5,715 nucleotides of DNA from Acidobacteriota bacterium (GTDB taxonomy: Bacteria > Acidobacteriota > Terriglobia > UBA7540), in assembly GCA_021789565.1 (NCBI GenBank), contig JAJYJL010000626.1, positions 1-5,715 of the forward strand, written 5' to 3'. Both the position numbers and the translations under genes were made by a program. Shown piece after piece: positions 1 to 4,832 of the stretch (position 1 is its first letter; each line of letters begins with the position of its first letter). The notes beneath the pieces are model-generated. The model saw nothing but the letters and a program-made list of their open reading frames with translations, did not search any database and was not told the DNA's origin.

Positions 1-204
1 GTCCGCCTGAACGACCGCTACGAACTTGATGGCCGCGACCCGAACGGCTACGCGGGCATCGCCTGGGCCATTGCCGGCAAGCATGACCGCGCATGGGGCC
101 CGGAACGGCCCATCTACGGAAAAATCCGCTACATGTCTTACGCAAGTACCTCCCGCAAATTCAACAGCAAGGGCTATATCGCTAGGGTGAACACGCTGAA
201 TTAG
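1..204 (+). CDS. phr: Class II CPD photolyase, C-terminal end (5' part outside the window)
   Basis: Reading frame 1 is open from the window edge to TAG at 202-204 and gives 67 residues. It contains [13 protein letters not shown], then [12 protein letters not shown], then [12 protein letters not shown] and a terminal SRKF. This string is the conserved C-terminal end of class II deoxyribodipyrimidine photolyases, which use FADH- and blue light to split cyclobutane pyrimidine dimers in DNA. The segment includes part of the FAD-binding and DNA-contacting helical domain; the antenna domain and most of the FAD pocket are upstream of the window. The ending lies at the usual family terminus, so the 3' end appears intact. 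No hairpin with a T-run follows the stop, so where its transcript ends is unclear. The family is recognised from memory of the motif; class II rather than class I follows from the DGRDPNGY and GKIRYM words. The symbol is generic. Confidence 0.88.
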   Translation, partial: VRLNDRYELDGRDPNGYAGIAWAIAGKHDRAWGPERPIYGKIRYMSYASTSRKFNSKGYIARVNTLN

Positions 205-356
205 CAAGCTTTTTCCCGCTGTGTGCTGCCGCTCGAAAACAGACTCGAAGGAAGGTTTGTCAGTTGTTCCGAGACCACCCACTCTTCATGGATCGGATCG
301 TCATTGCAGGCGATTGGCGAGTATTCCGAGCGGGTGTTGAGACAGCAAATAGGACT

Positions 357-397
357 TGTCATAAGGTGTGACAATAACATTGACATCTTCCGTGACA
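357..397. repeat. Four TGACA/TGTCA pentamers at exact 12-bp spacing, candidate operator
   Basis: TGTCA at 357-361 and TGACA at 369-373, 381-385 and 393-397 have centres at 359, 371, 383 and 395, so every step is 12 bp. The first copy is inverted relative to the others, which makes TTGTCA-N7-TGACAA (356-374) a perfect 6-bp dyad. Copy 3 is contained in the predicted -35 hexamer and copy 4 falls in the promoter spacer. A protein bound here would compete with RNA polymerase. The positions are seen directly; operator function is inferred. The obvious candidate ligand is the downstream Fic protein, which has a winged-helix-like C-terminus. Confidence 0.5.
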
Positions 398-409
398 TTT
401 ATTTATTAT
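380..409 (+). promoter_or_regulatory. Predicted sigma70-type promoter of the fic gene
   Basis: TTGACA at 380-385 matches the -35 consensus perfectly. After an 18-bp spacer, TATTAT at 404-409 matches the -10 consensus at five of six positions. Transcription would begin near 416, giving a leader of about 19 nt that carries the GAGGTG ribosome site at 423-428. The stretch is clearly AT-richer than its surroundings. The TGACA repeats overlap the -35, which points to repression. Confidence 0.6.
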
Positions 410-434
410 CAGTCTTAGAATGAGGTGCTTATAA

Positions 435-1613
435 GTGACACAGATCAGGTCATACAAGAAGTCACATCCGTGGATCACTTTCCAGGTTAACTTACGGGAG
501 GCACCCCCGGATTTCTGGATTATATTGGGGGAATGCCACTCAAAGTGCGAACACCTTGCGGGGGTTCCGCTCTCTCCAGAAATCAACAGGTATATGCATC
601 AAGTCTATTTAGCCAAAGGGGTAGCCGCGACAACTGCCATCGAAGGTAATACGCTTTCTGAAAAACAAGTCCTTGAACATATTGAGGGGATCCTTGAGCT
701 CGCGCCGTCCCAAGACTATCTGAAAAAGGAAATCGACAACATCATTGAGGGCTGCAACCTGGTGTTGGGAGAGATCGAGGCCGGAAAGCAGCCTCCCGTC
801 GATGTCGAAAGAATAAAGCAGCTAAACAGGATTGTCCTGAACAGATTGCAGCTTGCCAATCCCGAAGCCATTCCCGGCCAAATTCGTTCTTATAGTGTTG
901 GTGCGGGAAGGTATCGTGGCGCGCCCCCGAAAGATTGCGAATTCTTGCTGGACAGACTAACCGAGTGGCTTAATGGCCCCGACTTCGTCGGCAAGCCCGG
1001 GACCGAAATTATGTTCGCTATCCTGAAGGCCATCCTGGCCCACATCTACATAGCCTGGATTCACCCATTCGGTGACGGAAATGGACGAACCGCACGCTTA
1101 CTGGAAGTACAGATTCTTCTTTCTTCCGGCGTCCCTTCACCTGCAGCGCAGCTTCTCAGTAACCACTACAACAGGACGAGAAGCGAATATTATCGGCATC
1201 TAGACTTGGCCAGGACCGACCTGATTGCATTCCTTTCTTATGCCATCCAAGGGTTCCGCGATGAACTCAGAGAGCAAATTACTACGGTAAGAGATCAGCA
1301 ACTGGAAATCGCATGGGTTAACCACGTCCATAGGATGTTTCAAGGGCTCAAAGGCTTTCCGCACGATCGGCGTAAGCGGTTGGCTCTGGCCTTGTCCAAC
1401 TCGGGAGAACCGGTTCCATTTAACAAATTGACCGAACTGTCCACCAGAGTAGCGCTTGATTATAAGGACCGGACGTATCGTACGCTTCTGCGGGACGTAA
1501 AGGCGTTACAGAAAATGAACCTCATCAAGCGCAATGAAGATGGATTGTGGGAAGCAAGAAGGGAGACGATCCTCGCCTTTCTGCCAGTGCGCGCTAACAA
1601 CAACACTGCCTAG
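435..1613 (+). CDS. Class II Fic-domain protein (AMP-transferase type) with C-terminal winged-helix-like region
   Basis: The product is 392 aa, with a GTG start at 435 placed 7 nt after GAGGT (423-427). The catalytic Fic loop is complete: HPFGDGNGRTAR at residues 210-221, with catalytic His210, Asp214 for the metal and Arg221 for the phosphates. The target-docking flap is near residues 156-165 (GAGRYRGAPP). An inhibitory motif of the form (S/T)xxxE(G/N) lies N-terminal to the Fic core: TTAIEG at 66-71, with Glu70 expected to block ATP gamma-phosphate binding. That position defines class II Fic proteins, which need no separate antitoxin, and no antitoxin-like ORF is adjacent. Residues about 315-372, with a basic patch DRRKR at 311-315, look like a winged-helix DNA-binding fold, as in similar stand-alone Fic proteins of roughly 370-400 aa. 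Fic enzymes usually transfer AMP to a Ser, Thr or Tyr of a target protein, often themselves. The target here is unknown. GC content of a sampled line is lower than in the neighbours, which suggests acquisition. The family call is firm; DNA binding is inferred. Confidence 0.93.
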   Translation: MTQIRSYKKSHPWITFQVNLREAPPDFWIILGECHSKCEHLAGVPLSPEINRYMHQVYLAKGVAATTAIEGNTLSEKQVLEHIEGILELAPSQDYLKKEIDNIIEGCNLVLGEIEAGKQPPVDVERIKQLNRIVLNRLQLANPEAIPGQIRSYSVGAGRYRGAPPKDCEFLLDRLTEWLNGPDFVGKPGTEIMFAILKAILAHIYIAWIHPFGDGNGRTARLLEVQILLSSGVPSPAAQLLSNHYNRTRSEYYRHLDLARTDLIAFLSYAIQGFRDELREQITTVRDQQLEIAWVNHVHRMFQGLKGFPHDRRKRLALALSNSGEPVPFNKLTELSTRVALDYKDRTYRTLLRDVKALQKMNLIKRNEDGLWEARRETILAFLPVRANNNTA

Positions 1614-1651
1614 CAACATGCCATTAAAATAAGGCAATCTTACAGAGGTTG

Positions 1652-1680
1652 TGGACGAAACACTTTGCCTCAGGTATGAT
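1652..1680 (+). promoter_or_regulatory. Predicted promoter of the methyltransferase gene
   Basis: TGGACG at 1652-1657 (four of six matches to TTGACA), a 17-bp spacer and TATGAT at 1675-1680 (five of six matches to TATAAT) form a plausible promoter inside the spacer after fic. Transcription would start near 1687 and leave a leader of about 45 nt before the ATG at 1732. Because the hexamers overlap codons that would follow the upstream GTG at 1651, this site argues against that longer start. Confidence 0.4.
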
Positions 1681-1690
1681 CTTCCCATCG

Positions 1691-1709
1691 TTCCTGTTTG
1701 GGGCAGGAA
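1691..1709. promoter_or_regulatory. Perfect 6-bp dyad in the methyltransferase leader (TTCCTG-N7-CAGGAA)
   Basis: TTCCTG at 1691-1696 and CAGGAA at 1704-1709 are exact reverse complements around the 7-base centre TTTGGGG. The dyad lies just after the predicted transcription start. It could be an operator for a dimeric regulator or a small hairpin at the 5' end of the mRNA. It has no T-run, so it is not a terminator. With only 6-bp arms, chance is possible. Confidence 0.3.
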
Positions 1710-1718
1710 ATCAATCTA

Positions 1719-1758
1719 TTGGGGGCAAAACATGAGTACATCTTTGGGGCAATACATG
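1719..1758 (+). promoter_or_regulatory. Two near-identical, in-frame translation start regions of the methyltransferase
   Basis: TTGGGGGCAAAACATG (1719-1734) and TTGGGGCAATACATG (1744-1758) place ATG codons at 1732 and 1756 in the same frame, each shortly after a G-run that can pair with the CCUCC end of 16S rRNA. I chose 1732 because its G-run is longer and it keeps the whole N-terminal segment. Use of 1756 would remove only eight residues. A third TTGGGGCA sits at 1698-1705, inside the dyad. Confidence 0.4.
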
Positions 1759-2787
1759 CCCATAGGGGAAACGCATGCGGCGGTGACGCCGGACAAAATC
1801 ATGCAAATCGGTCTTGGTTTCTGGGGCTCGAAAACGCTTTTGAGCGCGGTTGAGCTGGGGATATTTACTCACCTCGCGCACGGACCGATGAGCGGCGAGC
1901 AACTCGCGCAGGTGGCAGGGGTGCATCCCCGCAGTTCAAGAGACTTCCTGGATGCCCTGGTGGCAATGGGCATGCTAGACCGGCACGACGGGCACTATTC
2001 CAACACGCACGAATCCAACATCTTTCTTGATAAGAACAAGCCCAGCTACCTCGGAGGCTTGCTCGAGATGGCCAACGCCCGGCTTTACGGTCACTGGGCC
2101 GGGCTGACGGAAGCCTTGCGGACCGGAAAACAGCAGAACGAGGCAAAGGGAGACGACTCCGACGACGGTTTCAAAACTCTTTATTCCGACCCCCAGCGCC
2201 TGCGAACGTTTCTCGGCGCAATGACCGGAATCAGCATCCCCTCAGCCATCGCCATCGCTCGCAAGTTCCCGTGGACAAAATACCGGACTTTTGTGGACAT
2301 CGGCACGGCGCAGGGCGGGCTGCCTACACAGATCGCACTGGCGCATGAGCACATCACCGGTAAAGGGTTCGATCTGCCCATCGTACAGCCTATCTTCGAA
2401 GAGTACGTCCATTCCTTTGGCCTGCACAAACGCCTCGCTTTCCAGGTCGGCAATTTCTTTGAAGACCCGCTGCCGGAAGCCGACGTGCTGGTGATGGGAC
2501 ACATCTTGCACGATTGGGATCTGGAAACAAAAATGATGCTGCTCGAAAAAGCCGTGAAGGCCCTGCCCAAGGGCGGCTCACTGATTGTTTACGAGGCCCT
2601 GATTGATGACGACCGCCGACACAACGCCTTTGGCCTGCTGATGAGCCTGAACATGCTGATTGAAACTTCCGGAGGATTTGACTACACCGGGGCCGACTGC
2701 AGCGGCTGGATGAAGAAAGTGGGCTTCAGCGAAACCCGCGTGGAACACCTGGTCGGGCCGGATTCCATGGTGGTAGGAGTCAAGTAA
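1732..2787 (+). CDS. SAM-dependent methyltransferase, COMT/hydroxyindole O-methyltransferase type
   Basis: From ATG 1732 the product is 351 aa, the usual length of this family. Residues about 20-105 form the helical and winged-helix dimerisation domain ([17 protein letters not shown], then [19 protein letters not shown], then a GHYSNT wing). The Rossmann-fold catalytic domain follows: motif [11 protein letters not shown] at 187-196 for SAM, GFDLP at 212-216 at the second strand with Asp214 expected to hold the SAM ribose, [12 protein letters not shown] at 240-251, and GHILHDWD at 256-263. His260 in that last motif is at the position of the catalytic base in plant and bacterial O-methyltransferases. 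The C-terminal end [10 protein letters not shown] is also family-like. It should methylate a hydroxyl, or possibly another nucleophile, on a small molecule; the substrate cannot be read from sequence or context, because no biosynthetic cluster adjoins. Motif I has TAQ where the family usually has glycines, and residues 139-146 (KGDDSDDG, just before helix 150-160) form an acidic loop. An in-frame GTG at 1651 would add 27 residues but overlaps a predicted promoter. Confidence 0.88.
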   Translation: MSTSLGQYMPIGETHAAVTPDKIMQIGLGFWGSKTLLSAVELGIFTHLAHGPMSGEQLAQVAGVHPRSSRDFLDALVAMGMLDRHDGHYSNTHESNIFLDKNKPSYLGGLLEMANARLYGHWAGLTEALRTGKQQNEAKGDDSDDGFKTLYSDPQRLRTFLGAMTGISIPSAIAIARKFPWTKYRTFVDIGTAQGGLPTQIALAHEHITGKGFDLPIVQPIFEEYVHSFGLHKRLAFQVGNFFEDPLPEADVLVMGHILHDWDLETKMMLLEKAVKALPKGGSLIVYEALIDDDRRHNAFGLLMSLNMLIETSGGFDYTGADCSGWMKKVGFSETRVEHLVGPDSMVVGVK

Positions 2788-2807
2788 CCGCGACTAAACC
2801 TTGGAAT
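2762..2807. terminator. Imperfect inverted repeat bridging two convergent stop codons
   Basis: ATTCCATGG (2762-2770) and CCTTGGAAT (2799-2807) pair at eight of nine positions around a 28-base loop. The loop contains both the methyltransferase TAA and the thyX TAG. The genes are only 6 bp apart, so any termination signal has to overlap coding sequence. There is no T-run on either strand and the loop is long, so a role as a bidirectional terminator is weakly supported. Confidence 0.22.
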
Positions 2808-3594
2808 GCATGACGCGGACGGCGGACATGCCGTCCTCTTCTTCGTAGACTTCGATATCGTGGAAGATGTTGGGGCTTTCTTTCTTGAGGGCATGGCAGA
2901 CTTCCACGGCCAGCATGCGGATTTCGGTATCGGCGTGCGGGCTTCCGCGCAATTCCAGGAAGTGCCGCCAGGCGCGGCCATTGCCCGTTACAAAGATCTT
3001 GGTTTCAGTGGCGTTGGGCAAAATGGAACGGGCGGCCTGCCGGGCCCACTTGCGGCGGTCACGCGCCGGCATCTCCGGCCGCTTCTGCTGGACGTACTGG
3101 CTGGTGGCTTCTGCCAGCTCTGCGTAAGCCTTGCGGACTACTTCAATGGTTTCCTGCCACTTGGCGCGCAGCGCCTCATTTTCCTGGTAAAGGGGCGGCA
3201 CCACGTAGCGCGCGTCGCCTTCATCCACATAGCGCTGTGAGAGTTGCGAATAGCCAAAACCCGCCCGGTGCCGAACCAGTTCGTGCGTCAGCGAGCGGCT
3301 GACCCCGGTGAGCAGCAGGTTCCACACGGCGTGCTCCAGCACGCTGCCGTGCTTCGAGGTCAGGATGTTGTCGAGATATTCCTCGTTGGACTTGCGCCCT
3401 TTGCCAAATGACATGTAGCAGGTGCGCCCTGCGATTTCCGCCAGGACCTCGGCGGCAGCTTCGGTGTCCGTCGTAAACTGAAGGCCCTCGTCTTCAAGAA
3501 AACGGGCAAGCTCCTCCGACACAACAGCCTGCCGCCCCAGGACGTAAACTTTGGGTCGCGTAATGTACGGGTCGAGCGATGCGTCGGTAGCCAA
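2794..3594 (-). CDS. thyX: Flavin-dependent thymidylate synthase ThyX
   Basis: This 266-aa product makes dTMP from dUMP with FAD, NADPH and methylenetetrahydrofolate, replacing ThyA. Visible family signatures are GRTCYMSFGKG at 56-66, KHGSVLEH at 81-88 (FAD and dUMP site), the ThyX signature RHRAGFGYSQLSQRY at 108-122, the C-terminal block RQAARSILPNATET at 185-198, and NGRAWRHFLELR at 205-216. The overall arrangement resembles actinobacterial ThyX. Between RHR and the conserved Ser119 there are eight residues rather than the seven in the textbook RHRx7S motif. The only usable start is TTG at 3594-3592, preceded by a purine-rich AGAGAAAG; the next in-frame ATG (Met61) would cut off a conserved strand and helix. 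Numbering in other ThyX proteins supports a start near here, though the exact codon is uncertain. It lies 97 bp after rpmE on the same strand, so read-through from the rpmE promoter is plausible; I saw no convincing promoter of its own. No thyA is visible in the window. Confidence 0.96.
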   Translation of the reverse strand: MATDASLDPYITRPKVYVLGRQAVVSEELARFLEDEGLQFTTDTEAAAEVLAEIAGRTCYMSFGKGRKSNEEYLDNILTSKHGSVLEHAVWNLLLTGVSRSLTHELVRHRAGFGYSQLSQRYVDEGDARYVVPPLYQENEALRAKWQETIEVVRKAYAELAEATSQYVQQKRPEMPARDRRKWARQAARSILPNATETKIFVTGNGRAWRHFLELRGSPHADTEIRMLAVEVCHALKKESPNIFHDIEVYEEEDGMSAVRVMHSKV

Positions 3595-3681
3595 CAGCTT
3601 TCTCTGCCCTGCCGTTTCTTGATTTTGGGATCTGCTTGAATACCCAGGAGGAATCGGGCCGCGAACATCTCAGCCGCAACA

Positions 3682-3708
3682 CCCCGGCGCCTTAGCCTTT
3701 GGCCGGGG
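3682..3708 (-). terminator. GC-rich stem-loop with the rpmE stop codon in its loop
   Basis: CCCCGGC at 3682-3688 and GCCGGGG at 3702-3708 are exact reverse complements around 13 bases that include the rpmE stop (3692-3694). In the rpmE mRNA this gives a strong 7-bp GC stem over the stop codon. No T-run follows it, so it is not a standard intrinsic terminator. It could be a partial attenuator or mRNA 3'-end stabiliser between rpmE and thyX. Confidence 0.3.
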
Positions 3709-3934
3709 AGGCTTCTGACTTGTTCTTGCGAAAATTCGCGTACTTCTTCTGGAAACGCTCCACCCTTCCGGCGCTGTCAATCAGCTTCTGCTTGCCGGTG
3801 AAAAAGGGATGGCAATTCGAACAGATTTCCACGTGCAGCACGGCATCCTTGCAAGTCGAGCGCGTCTGGAATGAGCTTCCGCACGCACAGACAATCTGGA
3901 CCTCGTGATACTCCGGATGTATATCGGTTTTCAT
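3692..3934 (-). CDS. rpmE: Large ribosomal subunit protein bL31, zinc-binding (C+) type
   Basis: The 80-aa product starts [19 protein letters not shown] and continues [16 protein letters not shown] and [10 protein letters not shown], which is the L31 pattern throughout. Cys16, Cys18, Cys38 and Cys41 match the four zinc ligands of E. coli L31, so this is the C+ form and not the zinc-free paralogue. The protein sits at the central protuberance and bridges the ribosomal subunits. The start at 3934 is fixed by AAGGAG (3944-3939) four bases ahead of the ATG. A longer frame from 3958 would add eight residues that encode this ribosome site, and its ATG lies almost at the predicted transcription start. 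The tail [10 protein letters not shown] is a short basic extension beyond the E. coli end. It is first in a possible rpmE-thyX transcription unit. No Zur-like operator was recognised upstream. Confidence 0.95.
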   Translation of the reverse strand: MKTDIHPEYHEVQIVCACGSSFQTRSTCKDAVLHVEICSNCHPFFTGKQKLIDSAGRVERFQKKYANFRKNKSEASPAKG

Positions 3935-3966
3935 GGAACTCCTTGCAGGCTGCTTCAAAAAGCCTA

Positions 3967-3995
3967 ATTATAGCCCGGCCAACCGAAACTTTCAA
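3967..3995 (-). promoter_or_regulatory. Near-consensus sigma70-type promoter of rpmE
   Basis: On the minus strand TTGAAA (3995-3990) is followed after exactly 17 bp by TATAAT (3972-3967), which is five of six and six of six matches to consensus. Transcription would start near 3960, giving a leader of about 26 nt with the AAGGAG ribosome site. A strong promoter with a short leader suits a ribosomal protein gene. It is the best promoter in the window. Confidence 0.72.
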
Positions 3996-4033
3996 TTGCC
4001 AATCTCCAGCACAAGGTACTGCCCCGTGCCAGC

Positions 4034-4062
4034 TTGCTTTTTAGGGTTAAAGAAGAAATACT
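4034..4062 (+). promoter_or_regulatory. Weak candidate promoter for msrA
   Basis: TTGCTT at 4034-4039, a 17-bp spacer and AATACT at 4057-4062 have the right geometry but match consensus at only three and four of six positions. It is the best candidate I found in the divergent spacer on this strand. It would leave a leader of about 54 nt containing the palindrome CGCGGCCGCG. Confidence 0.25.
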
Positions 4063-4122
4063 AACGAAATGCGGGTTCGCGGCCGCGGGTAAAGAGAATC
4101 CTGACAAAAAGAAGGTGGGCCT

Positions 4123-4596
4123 ATGGAGAAAGCAACGTTTGGCGCAGGGTGCTTCTGGGGTGTCGAGGAGACGTTCCGACAGGTGAAGGGCGTGACCTCA
4201 ACAACGGTGGGGTACATGGGCGGAACGCTGAAAGATCCGACTTATAAGGACGTTTGCACAGACAAGACCGGCCATGCCGAGGTTGTGCAGATAGATTTCG
4301 ATCCTTCAGTGGTTTCCTACAACGACCTGCTGCGAATTTTCTGGGAAACCCACAATCCCACTACGCCAAACCGGCAGGGCCCGGACGAGGGCACGCAATA
4401 CCGCTCGGTGATCTTTTTCCACACCCCCGAGCAGGAAGCCGCCGCGCGTGCATCAATGGAAGAACTGGAGAAGGCCAAGGTTTTCATGCGCCCGATCGTT
4501 ACCCAGATTGTTCCGGCGCAGGATTTCTGGCCCGCGGAAGAATATCACCAGAAGTATCTGGAAAAACGCGGGCTCAGCCACTGCTCGACGCATTAA
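4123..4596 (+). CDS. msrA: Peptide methionine-S-sulfoxide reductase MsrA
   Basis: The 157-aa enzyme reduces the S-epimer of methionine sulfoxide in proteins and free methionine, repairing oxidative damage in the cytoplasm. The catalytic motif GCFWGVE at residues 9-15 carries the nucleophile Cys10. Other family blocks are VGYMGG (29-34), TGHAEVVQIDFDP (49-61) with Glu53 as the expected proton donor, FWETHNPTTPNRQGPDEGTQYRS (73-95, the central HNPTTPNRQGPDEG being the key part) with Asp88 and Tyr93 at the sulfoxide-binding positions, and WPAEEYHQKYL (136-146). Cys154, near the C-terminus, is a good candidate for the resolving cysteine that thioredoxin then reduces; a third cysteine, Cys45, lies before TGHAE. 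The length fits the short single-domain form, with no MsrB fusion and no signal peptide. AAGGTGG at 4112-4118 is the ribosome site. Its TAA overlaps the ATG of the next small gene, so the two are probably co-translated. Confidence 0.97.
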   Translation: MEKATFGAGCFWGVEETFRQVKGVTSTTVGYMGGTLKDPTYKDVCTDKTGHAEVVQIDFDPSVVSYNDLLRIFWETHNPTTPNRQGPDEGTQYRSVIFFHTPEQEAAARASMEELEKAKVFMRPIVTQIVPAQDFWPAEEYHQKYLEKRGLSHCSTH

Positions 4597-4808
4597 TGGT
4601 TTCCCCGGACGCAAAGCATCTGCCTGCCTATTCGCACGCCGGCCTCTGCCGTATGTGCCTGCACGTGCGGCTGGTGTGCACCAGCCGGGGATCAACGTTC
4701 TACCTCTGCCGGCGGTCTGAGAAAGACCCCGCGTACGCGCGATACCCACGTCTGCCGGTGATCCAGTGTGCCGGCTTTGAGCGGGAACGCGAACAACGTG
4801 GCGAGTGA
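4596..4808 (+). CDS. Small conserved-looking four-cysteine protein, coupled to msrA
   Basis: ATG 4596-4598 shares its A with the last base of the msrA TAA (a TAATG junction), and the frame runs 70 codons to TGA at 4806-4808. Cysteines at 18 and 21 (CRMC), 38 (YLCRRS) and 58 (VIQCAGFE) suit a metal site or a redox centre, and Cys28 is extra. The words RGSTFYLCRRS, then DPAYARYPRLPV, resemble a family of short uncharacterised bacterial proteins that I recall with the pattern C-x2-C...RGS.F.LC..S..DP...YP.LPV..C.G; I cannot verify this without a search. It has no signal peptide or membrane segment. In this frame the open stretch extends upstream to 4254, but that part is antisense-like noise inside msrA; the cysteine pattern begins only after 4596. 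Translational coupling suggests a job linked to MsrA or to oxidative stress, which is inference. No function is assigned. Confidence 0.7.
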   Translation: MVSPDAKHLPAYSHAGLCRMCLHVRLVCTSRGSTFYLCRRSEKDPAYARYPRLPVIQCAGFEREREQRGE

Positions 4809-4815
4809 ATTTCCC

Positions 4816-4829
4816 CAGCAGGACTGCTG
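4816..4829. terminator. Small perfect dyad between convergent genes
   Basis: CAGCAG (4816-4821) and CTGCTG (4824-4829) are exact reverse complements with two bases between them; as RNA this would fold as a five-pair stem with a four-base loop. It occupies most of the 24-bp gap between the small four-cysteine gene and the permease stop codon, a fitting place for a shared terminator. Neither strand has a T-run after it, so support is weak. Confidence 0.28.
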
Positions 4830-4832
4830 AGC

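Noticed and set aside
267..330. Direct repeat TTCCGAG at 267-273 and 324-330
   Set aside because: Seven bases repeated once in a 230-bp spacer is weak, and it has no relation to the promoter or genes.
357..397. The 12-bp repeats as a CRISPR or plasmid replication iteron array
   Set aside because: Only five bases are repeated per unit, there are four units, and no cas, rep or spacer structure is present. A promoter operator explains the position better.
223..423. A 66-codon open frame on the plus strand between photolyase and fic
   Set aside because: It has no ribosome site or recognisable motif and runs through the predicted fic promoter and repeat array. The opposite-strand frame of similar length (201-398) is equally featureless.
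1619..1636. TGCC...GGCA hairpin after fic as a terminator
   Set aside because: It has only four base pairs with a 10-base loop and no T-run.
1651..1731. Upstream GTG start that would lengthen the methyltransferase by 27 residues
   Set aside because: It has no good ribosome site, the added residues do not look like the family N-terminus, and a predicted promoter overlaps it. The ATG at 1732 has a G-rich site and gives the usual length.
2806..3240. A 144-codon plus-strand frame opposite thyX, and similar frames opposite the methyltransferase and permease
   Set aside because: They are antisense to clearly identified genes and are explained by GC-rich codon bias; none has a recognisable domain or a convincing ribosome site.
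3935..3958. Longer L31 start eight codons upstream
   Set aside because: The extra codons encode the AAGGAG ribosome site, the resulting N-terminus is not L31-like, and the ATG is at the predicted transcription start.
4079..4088. CGCGGCCGCG palindrome in the msrA leader
   Set aside because: A short GC-only palindrome is expected by chance in GC-rich DNA, and nothing nearby gives it a function.
4254..4595. Upstream part of the open frame ending at 4808 as one 184-aa protein
   Set aside because: It lies wholly inside msrA in another frame and has no family features. Only the part after 4596 shows a conserved-looking cysteine pattern.
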